This document shows, piece after piece, positions 19,386-27,626 of a stretch of DNA of 64,000 bases. Position numbers and translations under genes: made by a program. The notes under the pieces are model-generated. The model was not told where the DNA came from. It did not search any database and saw only the letters and a list, made by a program, of their open reading frames with translations. Positions within the stretch are counted from its first letter, which is position 1. The number at the start of each line of letters is the position of its first letter. Location: NCBI RefSeq assembly GCF_003627955.1, contig NZ_RBWS01000008.1, positions 331,566-395,565 of the forward strand, given 5' to 3'. This stretch comes from Sphingobacterium puteale. Lineage in GTDB: Bacteria; Bacteroidota; Bacteroidia; Sphingobacteriales; Sphingobacteriaceae.

Positions 19386-20063
19386 TTAGTTTTTTATTTC
19401 TATCGTGCTTGGAGCACTCTTTATGTGATGGGTCTTCTCGAAGTATTTACACATATAGGTGATCGGGCATTTTTCACAAAGGGGTTTTCGGGCCAGACAA
19501 ATATATCGTCCATGCAAGATCAACCAATGGTGCGCAACGGCAATGGTCTCTTTTGGGAGATTTTTAACTAACTGTTTCTCTACAGCCAAGGGGGTTGTCG
19601 CACGATAGGTGAGCCCAAGTCGGTTAGCCACACGAAACACATGCGTGTCTACAGCCATTGCTGGGTTATGATAGACAACGGAGGAAATGACATTGGCAGT
19701 TTTTCTACCTACCCCGGGCAGCTTGACCAAATCTTCAATCTGCTCGGGAACGACATTGTCAAATTTTTCAATAAGCATTTGGGCCATTCCGACCAGATGT
19801 TTGGCCTTGTTATTTGGATAGCTTACGGAGCGGATATAGCTAAATACCTCATCCACACTGGAAGCTGCCAAACTATACGCATCGGGGTAACGTTCGAATA
19901 GCTTTGGCGTAATTTGATTGATTCTCTTGTCTGTACATTGGGCAGATAGAATAACAGCAACAAGCAATTCATACGGATTACTATAGTTGAGTTCTGTCTG
20001 CGCATCCGGATTATTTTTGGAAAAATATTCCACAAAAGCTTTGTATCGTTCTTGTTTTAACAT
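19386..20063 (-). CDS. nth: Endonuclease III
   Basis: DNA glycosylase/AP lyase that removes oxidised pyrimidines. The helix-hairpin-helix LPGVGRKTANVI contains the catalytic Lys (~120), and VDTHVFRVANRLGL contains the catalytic Asp. The C-terminal [4Fe-4S] ligands C-X6-C-X2-C-X5-C are in CLARKPLCEKCPITYMC. The frame opens at 20093 but family members begin close to MLKQERYKAF, so the ATG at 20063 is chosen (225 residues). It sits upstream of recA on the same strand with a promoter between them. Confidence 0.95.
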   Translation of the reverse strand: MLKQERYKAFVEYFSKNNPDAQTELNYSNPYELLVAVILSAQCTDKRINQITPKLFERYPDAYSLAASSVDEVFSYIRSVSYPNNKAKHLVGMAQMLIEKFDNVVPEQIEDLVKLPGVGRKTANVISSVVYHNPAMAVDTHVFRVANRLGLTYRATTPLAVEKQLVKNLPKETIAVAHHWLILHGRYICLARKPLCEKCPITYMCKYFEKTHHIKSAPSTIEIKN

Positions 20064-20265
20064 CACTCCAAAACTAGCCAAAATTTCTATCAAAAAAGAA
20101 AACTTAACGCTTACATACGGCTCACCGAGCAGATTAATATGGAATACACATGGATTGCGACAATAGGCGCGCGGCTTGAAATCTATCGGGTATTTTAGTA
20201 AAGTGGCAGTGGCATTTACCTGCTTAGATAATAGGAAGGAGGAAAGCTGATATTATTTCAATAAA

Positions 20266-20300
20266 TAAGGCCTAATCTTTGGATTAGGCCTTTCTTTTTT
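20266..20300. terminator. Terminator hairpin overlapping the end of the small 65-residue gene
   Basis: AAGGCCTAATC pairs with GATTAGGCCTT around a TTTG loop. The strong T run (TTTCTTTTTT) is on the plus strand; the minus-strand tail is a weaker TTATTTATT. The TAA of the minus-strand small gene is inside the stem. No gene reads into it on the plus strand. Confidence 0.75.
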
Positions 20301-20481
20301 CCATTTGTTTGGAATATTCCATGATATTCGCAATACATCTTTTGCTTGGATTAAGCAACATTTTGGGTAATTGAAGTTTCAATTCATTTTCTATATCCTC
20401 GTCAGTCATTACCTTCTCGTTTTGGGTTAGCAAATTTTGAACTTCGTTTTCTGATTGGGTAAAGTTTTCTACCATAAGCAT
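20284..20481 (-). CDS. Small hypothetical protein downstream of the S8 protease
   Basis: 65 residues, soluble, acidic in the first half (ENEVQNLLTQNEKVMTDEDI) and basic at the end (YSKQMEKRKA). No signal peptide, membrane segment or metal motif; I recognise no family. It follows the subtilisin-like protease gene on the same strand with a 76-base gap and ends in a terminator hairpin, which supports its being real and possibly co-transcribed with the protease. Start at MLMVENF or the second Met (20475). Confidence 0.5.
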   Translation of the reverse strand: MLMVENFTQSENEVQNLLTQNEKVMTDEDIENELKLQLPKMLLNPSKRCIANIMEYSKQMEKRKA

Positions 20482-20557
20482 CTTGAGTTTTGTCCCTGTA
20501 AGTTAATTAATTAAACGGACAAAAGATGATTTTGGTATACAAAAACGAGAATAATAT

Positions 20558-22183
20558 TTATTTTTTCTTTTTACTACTAAATTCTTCAGCTTTAAGAATC
20601 GCATTATATGCATTAACGATTCCTCCGGTGACAGAGATATCTGCTAATTTGACCATTTTTGTTGTATCTTCACTTACCTTGATCTGAACCATCCCCACCG
20701 GTTTTTCGACAGATTCCAAAATGACCTGTTTGGTTTCCACAGCTGAGAGATTCGGATAGTAGGAGCGTATCATAGCTGCCAATCCGGCGACTACAGGAGC
20801 AGCCATACTTGTTCCTTGTTCTTCTTTATACTGTGAATCTGGAATAGTGGAATTGATCTGCACACCGGGAGCAAACACATCAACTGAATTTTTGCCATAA
20901 TTGGAGAAATCGGCTAAAAGCGTGTTGTCCGGATATAAGCCCGTTGCACCCACGGTGATCCAGTTGTTTGCGATACCGGTAGTATCTCCCTTTGTATCGG
21001 TGTAGTATTTCATCGGAAAATTTGGTTCCACGTCATTATCCTCGCTGTCGTTCCCTGCTGCATGCACCATCAACACATCTTTGGACTCGGCATATTTAAC
21101 AGCCTCATCCACGGTTTGCTTGTTGTGTGCATAACTTTTTCCGAAACTCATATTGAGCACCTTTGCGCCATTGTCTACTGCATAACGGATTGCATTTGCG
21201 ACATCTTTGTCACGTTCATCACCGTCCGGAACCAAACGTACAGCTAAAATTTTGACATTGTCTGCAACGCCATTGATGCCAATGTTGTTGTTGCGACTGG
21301 CGCCAATAATACCGGCTACATGGCTGCCATGAAGTGCATCAGGACCCTTTACGTCCGCATTTCCGTAATAACGTTCGGAGGCATCCTCATAATTGTCGCC
21401 AACAATGGGACGGGAATCGTATTCCTTGTTCAAATGGTATTCCACCTGATTGTTGAAATATTTTGCACCCTCCGTGATATCATCAAAAAACTTGACAAAA
21501 CCATTGGTTTGAATCTCATCTTTCGCATAACTGAGTGCGATACGTTGATTATTCGATTTTGGGTTGAAGTTCTCTAGATCGGTCAATGTAATTTCCGCTG
21601 GTCTTTTACCTATTTCACGGACCACGGCGTCTAGGTTGCGTTTAAGGGCATCATAAGAAAATTGCCCCATTTTGGCTTCTTCCAACTTGTTCTTGTATTT
21701 GACCACCATCTTTTGATAGGCCAAAAAAGCTTTCCTGTCAGCTTCATTCAGTTCAGTCGTAGGGGTGACACCTGCAAATCTTTTATCTAAAATCCTTAAT
21801 TGTCTCGTAAGTTCTAGGTTGTCAAATTGAACGTCCTTCCCATCGGCATTGCCAATAAAGTTCCAGCCATACTTGTCATTGATATAGCCGTTACCGTCAT
21901 TATCCTTCCCATTGGTAAGACTGTCCTTTGGATTGATCCAAATGACATCCTTCAGATCCTCGTGAAAGACATCCACGCCACCGTCCAAAACGCCAACAAT
22001 GACAGGTGTTGATTTTTTCCCCTTTAATAAAGTTTTATAGGCTTTCTCCGTACTGATTCCCATGACACCATCCGTGTGGTAATCCAAGTTATACCAATTT
22101 GGAGGTACAGATTCACTTTGAGCAAACGAGATTACCGGCAGCACACCTAGGGCAATCAGATATAATGATTTCTTTAAATTCAT
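20558..22183 (-). CDS. Secreted subtilisin-like serine protease (S8 family)
   Basis: 541 residues from the ATG at 22183, which begins the signal peptide MNLKKSLYLIALGVLPVIS (an in-frame codon at 22201 would add six residues before it). The catalytic triad is complete: Asp in VGVLDGGVDV (~67), His in ALHGSHVAGIIGA (~290) and Ser in GTSMAAPVVAGLA (~465). The oxyanion Asn is in VHAAGNDSEDND. A ~190-residue insertion separates the Asp and His motifs, longer than in classic subtilisin and typical of a Bacteroidota subgroup of secreted S8 proteases. No type IX sorting domain is visible at the C-terminus, which ends AEEFSSKKKK, so it may stay periplasmic. Confidence 0.92.
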   Translation of the reverse strand: MNLKKSLYLIALGVLPVISFAQSESVPPNWYNLDYHTDGVMGISTEKAYKTLLKGKKSTPVIVGVLDGGVDVFHEDLKDVIWINPKDSLTNGKDNDGNGYINDKYGWNFIGNADGKDVQFDNLELTRQLRILDKRFAGVTPTTELNEADRKAFLAYQKMVVKYKNKLEEAKMGQFSYDALKRNLDAVVREIGKRPAEITLTDLENFNPKSNNQRIALSYAKDEIQTNGFVKFFDDITEGAKYFNNQVEYHLNKEYDSRPIVGDNYEDASERYYGNADVKGPDALHGSHVAGIIGASRNNNIGINGVADNVKILAVRLVPDGDERDKDVANAIRYAVDNGAKVLNMSFGKSYAHNKQTVDEAVKYAESKDVLMVHAAGNDSEDNDVEPNFPMKYYTDTKGDTTGIANNWITVGATGLYPDNTLLADFSNYGKNSVDVFAPGVQINSTIPDSQYKEEQGTSMAAPVVAGLAAMIRSYYPNLSAVETKQVILESVEKPVGMVQIKVSEDTTKMVKLADISVTGGIVNAYNAILKAEEFSSKKKK

Positions 22184-22483
22184 AAAATTTTCTCCTAGCA
22201 TTGTAGCAAAGATAGTATTAATGCTTCTGATGAATTGTTAATTTTTATTAAAAGTGACTTTTCGTGCTCTTAATGGGATAGATCACAAGGATACGTATTG
22301 CGAAATATGAAAAATCATAGGACGGACTAAAACCAATCGGCCGTATTTAAAATATCGTTTTGATATGTTTAAATAAATGCGTTAAATTGAATTCCTTTGG
22401 GAGATCGCGCGATTATGAGGAACAAAAACATAATAAGTGGTTTTTTAAATTAGAAGACGATATTTAGCGAATTTATAGCATAT

Positions 22484-24574
22484 ATGCAAGATAACAAAAA
22501 TGTACAATGGCCGGAAGTTTCAGCGCCGATAGCTGCAACATATCCATATAAAAGACAGATTCATGGTGATACCGTCGTGGATAACTATTACTGGATGATT
22601 GACTATTTTAAAAAGGGCCCCAGATCGGAGGCGGTGATCAATTATCTGAACGAAGAAAACGCCTATACCACAGCAATGCTAAAAGATACGGAATCTTTTC
22701 AGGAAGATTTATTCCGCGAAATGAAATCCCGCATCAAGGAAAAGGATGTGTCCGTACCTTACTTTAAGAACGGTTACTATTATTACAGCAGAACTGAGGA
22801 GGGCTATCAATATTTTAAGTTTTGCCGCAGGAAGGGTAGTTTGGATGCCGACGAAGAATTATTATTGGATATTGACAACCTAGCGGAAGGATATGCCTAT
22901 TACACTGCTAAGGGGTTTTCAATTAGTCCAGACAATCGTTTGCTAGCTTTTAGTGTGGATACGGTTTCCAGAAGGGAATATACAATATACATCAAAAATC
23001 TGGAGTCAGGTGAGATTTACCCTGACCGGATTGCTAATACGGAAGGTACTGCAATCTGGGGGAATGATAACCAGACACTGTTTTATACAGCTAAAAACCC
23101 GGTGACATTGCTGAGTGAAAAAATTATGCGGCATTCATTGGGCACGGACGTTTCAGCAGATGTATGTGTTTATGAAGAAAGAGATAATACAAACTACATC
23201 GCGGTCGGTAAATCAAAAAATGGTAAATACATTATCATCAGTTCCGAAAGTACCCTATCCTCCGAGATATGGTTGTTGGATGCCGATCTTCCCAATGATG
23301 ATTTTAAGGTCTTTCAGCCACGCCGGAATGACGTGCTTTATACCGTAGTTCCTTTGGAAGATCGCTTTTTGATACTGACCAATGATGAAGCCATTAACTT
23401 CCGGGTGATGCAATGTCCGCTGGACAAAACGGGGCTTGAACATTGGACTACTTTCTTGGCACATCGTCCAGATGTGCTGGTGAGTGACATCGAAGAGTTT
23501 AAGTCTTTTTTGGCAATAGCTGAACGAAAAGATGGATTGACTCAGTTGGCGATCTATAATCTGGGCAGTCAGGAGCAGCATTATTTGGATTTTGGAGAGG
23601 TGGCCTATACGGTATATCCGGGGATCAATGTCGAATATAATACGGAAAGTCTGCGTTATGGTTATACTTCTTTGGTGACGCCAAGTTCCGTCTACGAATA
23701 TAACATGCGGGATCGGAGCAAAGTATTGCTAAAGCAGCAGGAAGTTCTGGGCGGCTATGACCGGACAGCCTATAAGACTGAACGTATCTATGCCTCCGTG
23801 AGGGATGGTGTAAAAGTGCCTATTTCTCTCGTTTATAAGAAAGGGGCCAAATTAGATGGCACAGCACCGTTATTACAGTATGCCTATGGTTCCTATGGTG
23901 CATCGATGGATCCTAGTTTTTCCAGCAATCGCTTGAGTTTATTAGACCGTGGATTTATTTATGCACTGGCACATATCCGTGGTGGCGAAGAAATGGGGCG
24001 TCAATGGTATGAGGATGGGAAAATGATGCATAAAATGAATACTTTTAATGATTTTGTGGATTGTGGGCGGCACCTTATTGAACAGGGCTACACTTCTCCG
24101 GCCCACCTTTATGCACAGGGAGGAAGCGCAGGTGGATTATTGATGGGGGTTGTTGCGAATATTGCTGCCGCGCAATACCATGGTATAATAGCACAGGTCC
24201 CTTTTGTAGATGTTGTGAATACCATGTTGGATGAGACAATACCATTGACGACGAATGAGTATGATGAATGGGGCAATCCCAACGTGTCTGATGCGTATTT
24301 TTATATGAAAAGTTATTCACCTTATGAGAATATTGAACCGAAAGAATATCCAAATATGTTGGTTACCACTGGGCTACATGATAGCCAAGTTCAATATTTT
24401 GAGCCAGCCAAATGGGTGGCAAAATTACGGACTGCCAAAACGGGTAAGTCTGTTTTGCTCTTGAAAACAGATATGGATTACGGGCACGGCGGCGCTTCGG
24501 GAAGATTTGACTATTTGAAGGAGATTGCTCTAGAATATGCTTTTTTGTTTAAACTGGAAGGAATCGACCACTAA
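22484..24574 (+). CDS. ptrB: Oligopeptidase B-like S9 prolyl-oligopeptidase family protease
   Basis: 696 residues, no signal peptide, so cytoplasmic. It cleaves short peptides, in oligopeptidase B after Lys/Arg. The N-terminal part starts with the helical PYKRQIHGDTVVDNYYWM segment, then a seven-bladed propeller, then the alpha/beta-hydrolase domain. The catalytic Ser is in AQGGSAGGLLMG (~545), the Asp in TGLHDSQVQYFEP (~627) and the His in DYGHGGASGRFD (~667). The stretch VDVVNTMLDETIPLTTNEYD followed by EWGNP is characteristic of protease II. Divergent from the S8 protease gene. Confidence 0.93.
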   Translation: MQDNKNVQWPEVSAPIAATYPYKRQIHGDTVVDNYYWMIDYFKKGPRSEAVINYLNEENAYTTAMLKDTESFQEDLFREMKSRIKEKDVSVPYFKNGYYYYSRTEEGYQYFKFCRRKGSLDADEELLLDIDNLAEGYAYYTAKGFSISPDNRLLAFSVDTVSRREYTIYIKNLESGEIYPDRIANTEGTAIWGNDNQTLFYTAKNPVTLLSEKIMRHSLGTDVSADVCVYEERDNTNYIAVGKSKNGKYIIISSESTLSSEIWLLDADLPNDDFKVFQPRRNDVLYTVVPLEDRFLILTNDEAINFRVMQCPLDKTGLEHWTTFLAHRPDVLVSDIEEFKSFLAIAERKDGLTQLAIYNLGSQEQHYLDFGEVAYTVYPGINVEYNTESLRYGYTSLVTPSSVYEYNMRDRSKVLLKQQEVLGGYDRTAYKTERIYASVRDGVKVPISLVYKKGAKLDGTAPLLQYAYGSYGASMDPSFSSNRLSLLDRGFIYALAHIRGGEEMGRQWYEDGKMMHKMNTFNDFVDCGRHLIEQGYTSPAHLYAQGGSAGGLLMGVVANIAAAQYHGIIAQVPFVDVVNTMLDETIPLTTNEYDEWGNPNVSDAYFYMKSYSPYENIEPKEYPNMLVTTGLHDSQVQYFEPAKWVAKLRTAKTGKSVLLLKTDMDYGHGGASGRFDYLKEIALEYAFLFKLEGIDH

Positions 24575-24589
24575 ATTGAGATAATACGA

Positions 24590-24628
24590 CAACAATAAAA
24601 AAGCGGCATTGCCGCTTTTTTATTGTTG
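24590..24628. terminator. Bidirectional terminator between ptrB and the small membrane protein gene
   Basis: Perfect 18-base arms (ending AAAAAAGCGGC / GCCGCTTTTTT) flank a three-base loop. The last codons and stop of the convergent minus-strand gene (24620) are inside the right arm. Confidence 0.92.
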
Positions 24629-24883
24629 AGCATGATTGATGCTGTCCTGCTGTTTTTGTAAACGTTCTTCACGTTCGATTTCTCTGGAATCGATCTGATG
24701 TTGTTGATAGTTGTCCATCGCAACTTTGCTCGCTTTCTGCGATACATAGATGGCAAGTATAGCAACCACAGTAATGATTGCGAGTCCCCAGGCATATTTA
24801 CGTTTGTCCTGTTTGACAAGCCAATACATAAAGACAATATAAGGTACAGCAAAAATAATATAGAAAATTAAACTCGGTGACAT
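24620..24883 (-). CDS. Small two-helix membrane protein
   Basis: 87 residues from the ATG at 24883, which has a GAGGAAAA ribosome-binding site seven bases upstream; the frame extends to 24931 but that start is unsupported. Two membrane helices (SLIFYIIFAVPYIVFMYWLV and YAWGLAIITVVAILAIYVS) are separated by a basic loop (KQDKRKY). A charged, Gln-rich C-terminal tail (REIEREERLQKQQDSINHAQ) follows. No family recognised. Stand-alone, ended by the shared terminator. Confidence 0.65.
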   Translation of the reverse strand: MSPSLIFYIIFAVPYIVFMYWLVKQDKRKYAWGLAIITVVAILAIYVSQKASKVAMDNYQQHQIDSREIEREERLQKQQDSINHAQQ

Positions 24884-25133
24884 GCTATTTTCCTCTAAAT
24901 GATGTATACAAAAGTATCGTTTTTTGGCCAAAAATAACGAACCCGTGAAAAAAGTCCCCTTATCAATTGATAAAGCCTTAAACCTTTATGGATTTTATTG
25001 TCAAATTAATATCGTCTGAAGCCAGGGGATAGACTGGGGATGTCAATAATTAATTGCTTGAAAATGAAGGTTACAAGCCTGTTTTGAGTCCTGATTGTAA
25101 TTTTTTGATTTTTGCAAAAAATCCATGATAATA

Positions 25134-25167
25134 TTGTGGAAAAGAAAAAAATATTTTTATACATTTG
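25134..25167 (+). promoter_or_regulatory. Promoter of the arginine leader and argG-argC operon
   Basis: A TTG box (25134-25136) is followed exactly 26 bases later by TACATTTG (25160-25167), a full match to the Bacteroidota TAnnTTTG element. Transcription would start near 25173 and give a ~285-base leader before the first enzyme gene. Confidence 0.7.
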
Positions 25168-25199
25168 CAACGTCAGAAACAAATTGACAGAGAAATAAA

Positions 25200-25334
25200 A
25201 TGAAACAGAGCAAAAAGAACGACTATTCTTATACTCAAACTTTTGAGAAGTTTATGAGGAAGGTGTTTTGTGCTTTCATTTTCGTAGAAATACCTGTTTT
25301 ACGCTTCCGACGACCCATACTACCTCGGGCTTGA
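25200..25334 (+). CDS. Putative arginine leader peptide (44 codons)
   Basis: Begins 27 bases after the predicted transcription start, on an A-rich leader. It encodes 44 residues: a polar N-terminus (MKQSKKNDYSYTQTFEKF), a hydrophobic middle and an Arg-dense end (VLRFRRPILPRA). Four Arg codons fall in the last ten (CGC, CGA, CGA, CGG), whereas the Arg codons I read in argG are mostly CGT and CGC. The TGA at 25332-25334 lies in the loop of a hairpin (25319-25345), so ribosome position on the Arg codons would decide whether that hairpin forms. This is the layout of a classical amino-acid attenuator. That it leads an arginine operon is seen in the sequence; regulation is inferred. Confidence 0.6.
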   Translation: MKQSKKNDYSYTQTFEKFMRKVFCAFIFVEIPVLRFRRPILPRA

Positions 25335-25440
25335 TTTGAGGTAGTGAATCTTCCAAACAAGGCCATGATTGTCCGATGGTTTTGAATCCATTATTTTAAT
25401 TTATTCAGTAACAAAACACGACAGTAGTTGTTGTTTTATT
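25319..25440 (+). promoter_or_regulatory. Putative attenuator of the arginine operon
   Basis: Hairpin A pairs ACTACCTC (25319-25326) with GAGGTAGT (25338-25345) over the leader-peptide stop codon. Hairpin B pairs AAAACACGAC (25413-25422) with GTTGTTGTTTT (25427-25437), one bulge, and runs into TTATTATTA shortly before the GNAT gene start at 25458. Hairpin B is a weak terminator-like element. I could not fold the region, so the switching model is an inference from layout. Confidence 0.45.
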
Positions 25441-25457
25441 ATTAGGGTCGTAAGTCA

Positions 25458-26174
25458 ATGACTATATCAGATTTTTTAATTATTCCGGCTAAACCTGAGC
25501 ATGCACATTATGCAGAGGTTATTTGCAACGAAATGTTCGAGTCTGCAAAGGCTCGTGGTACTGGTATTGCACGTCGTAAACCAGAGTATGTTGCCAACAA
25601 AATGAATGAGGGTAAAGCAGTGATTGCTTTACATAGGGACGGTCGATGGGCAGGTTTTTGTTATATTGAAACTTGGGGCCATGGCGATTACGTTGCAAAT
25701 TCTGGACTTATAGTCAATCCCGAATTTCGAAAGGTAGGTTTGGCAAAAGCCATTAAGAAAAGGGTATTTGATCTGTCCCGTGAAAAGTATCCCAAAGCAA
25801 AGATATTTGGTTTGACCACAGGTTTTGCTGTCATGAAAATTAATTCAGAACTTGGATACGAACCCGTACCTTATTCAGAATTGACGAACGATGATGAATT
25901 TTGGAAAGGCTGTCAGAGCTGTGTGAATTATGAAATTTTAATGAGCAAAGACCGTAAGAATTGTATGTGTACGGCCATGCTCTGGGATCCGGAAGAAAAA
26001 GAACGTGAGCTGAAAGAAAAGATCCAACGTAAACATGAAGCAAAGGAGCGTTTGGAGAGAATCACACAAAAACAATCCTTGTTAAAACGTATTCAGGCAA
26101 AGTTCTGGAAATCGGCCAATAAATTCATTGCGGTCAATTTCCCAAAACATAATAAAGTTGCAAAAGGATTTTAA
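25458..26174 (+). CDS. GNAT-family acyltransferase, candidate N-acylglutamate synthase of arginine biosynthesis
   Basis: 238 residues. The GNAT core includes FLIIPAKPEHAHYAEVICNE (first strand and helix), WAGFCYIETW and SGLIVNPEFRKVGLAKAIKK, the last matching the acyl-CoA pyrophosphate-binding motif (R-x-x-G-x-A). FGLTTGFAVMKINSELGYEP follows. The Cys-containing segment WKGCQSCVNYEIL and a highly basic ~60-residue C-terminal extension are distinctive. It is the first enzyme gene of an operon with argG and argC. Bacteroidota lack classical ArgA/ArgJ in many cases, and GNAT proteins in this position have been proposed to make N-acetyl- or N-succinylglutamate. That role is inferred from context here. 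Confidence 0.75.
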   Translation: MTISDFLIIPAKPEHAHYAEVICNEMFESAKARGTGIARRKPEYVANKMNEGKAVIALHRDGRWAGFCYIETWGHGDYVANSGLIVNPEFRKVGLAKAIKKRVFDLSREKYPKAKIFGLTTGFAVMKINSELGYEPVPYSELTNDDEFWKGCQSCVNYEILMSKDRKNCMCTAMLWDPEEKERELKEKIQRKHEAKERLERITQKQSLLKRIQAKFWKSANKFIAVNFPKHNKVAKGF

Positions 26175-26357
26175 TAACTTTAACAGAAGAAATCGAGTGT
26201 CACACATCTTTCTTCGCAAAAATCATACATAACATGTCAACTGGCGTAGTAGCCATTGAAAATAAATAATGAACAGCGATGATACGGTCAGCTTAAGGCT
26301 TAAATAGAACCGGATTGGCTGATAATAGTTTCACGGCAAAAAAAACAATTTATCTCA

Positions 26358-27542
26358 ATGAAAAAAGTAGTTTTAGCATTCAGCGGAGGATTAGATACTT
26401 CGTTTTGTTGTATTTATCTTTCGCAAGATTTAGGTTTGGAGGTTCATTCCGTAGTCGTAAATACAGGTGGTTTTTCGGATGAAGAATTAAAGACGATTGA
26501 AGCACGTGCGTACGCATTAGGCGTAAAATCACATACGGCGATTGACGAAACAGCAGACTATTACCGCGAAACTATTAAATACTTGATCTTTGGTAATGTG
26601 CTGAAAAATGCGACTTACCCACTGTCAGTGTCCGCTGAACGCGTATGTCAGGCTACTGCCATTGCAAACTATGCAAAGAAAATCGGTGCTGAATGTGTTG
26701 CACATGGTTCTACAGGGGCCGGAAATGATCAGGTACGTTTTGACATGATTTTCCAGACCTTGATCCCAGGGGTTGAGATTATCACACCGATCCGTGATCT
26801 GCAGTTATCCCGCGAAGCGGAAATAGAATACCTGAATAAACATGGTGTTGAATATTCTGCCGAAAAAGCTAAATATTCGATCAATAAAGGCCTTTGGGGT
26901 ACGTCTGTAGGTGGAGCAGAAACATTGACATCCAATCAATATCTACCGGAATCAGCATGGCCAACGCCGGTAACTTCTTCAGAACCTCAACAGATCACAA
27001 TAGATTTTGAAAAGGGCGAGCCAGTTGCTTTAAACGGAGAGAACATGGCATCTGTGAAAGTCATTCAGGAACTGCAGGCTATTGCACAACCTTATGGTAT
27101 CGGCCGTGATATTCACGTAGGTGATACAATCATTGGTATCAAAGGTCGTGTAGGTTTTGAAGCCGCAGCTTCAGTGATTTTAATTAAGGCACACCACACC
27201 TTGGAAAAACATACGCTGACTAAATGGCAATTATCTTGGAAAGATCAAATCGCTGCTTTCTATGGAAATTATATGCACGAAGGACAAATGCATGATCCTG
27301 TCATGCGCGATATTGAAGCATTCTTGCAGTCTTCACAAGAAACTGTAACAGGTCGCGTAATCGTTGAACTACACCCTTATCGTTTTATAGTGATTGGTAT
27401 TGAATCCGAGCACGATTTAATGTCGAATAAATTTGGTAGCTATGGTGAGATGAATAAAGGTTACACGGGTGACGATGTAAAAGGATTCTCCAAAATTTTT
27501 GGAAACCAGACCATTATCTGGCATAAAGTAAATCAAAAATAA
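26358..27542 (+). CDS. argG: Argininosuccinate synthase
   Basis: Joins citrulline and aspartate with ATP to form argininosuccinate. 394 residues. The N-type ATP pyrophosphatase motif AFSGGLDTSFCC is at 7-18. VAHGSTGAGNDQVRFD binds citrulline/aspartate, followed by YSINKGLWGTSVGGAETL and GRVGFEAAASVILIKAHHTL. Start ATG at 26358 directly precedes the first strand. It lies 183 bases after the GNAT gene and 84 before argC on the same strand. The argC-proximal gap holds a hairpin (27554-27582) without a T run. Confidence 0.97.
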   Translation: MKKVVLAFSGGLDTSFCCIYLSQDLGLEVHSVVVNTGGFSDEELKTIEARAYALGVKSHTAIDETADYYRETIKYLIFGNVLKNATYPLSVSAERVCQATAIANYAKKIGAECVAHGSTGAGNDQVRFDMIFQTLIPGVEIITPIRDLQLSREAEIEYLNKHGVEYSAEKAKYSINKGLWGTSVGGAETLTSNQYLPESAWPTPVTSSEPQQITIDFEKGEPVALNGENMASVKVIQELQAIAQPYGIGRDIHVGDTIIGIKGRVGFEAAASVILIKAHHTLEKHTLTKWQLSWKDQIAAFYGNYMHEGQMHDPVMRDIEAFLQSSQETVTGRVIVELHPYRFIVIGIESEHDLMSNKFGSYGEMNKGYTGDDVKGFSKIFGNQTIIWHKVNQK

Positions 27543-27626
27543 AAAATTAGGATACTTCTGTAAGCCATTGGCTTGCAGAAGTAAAGTCTTAATACTCATA
27601 CTAGCTACTCAATACGAAATATAAAT

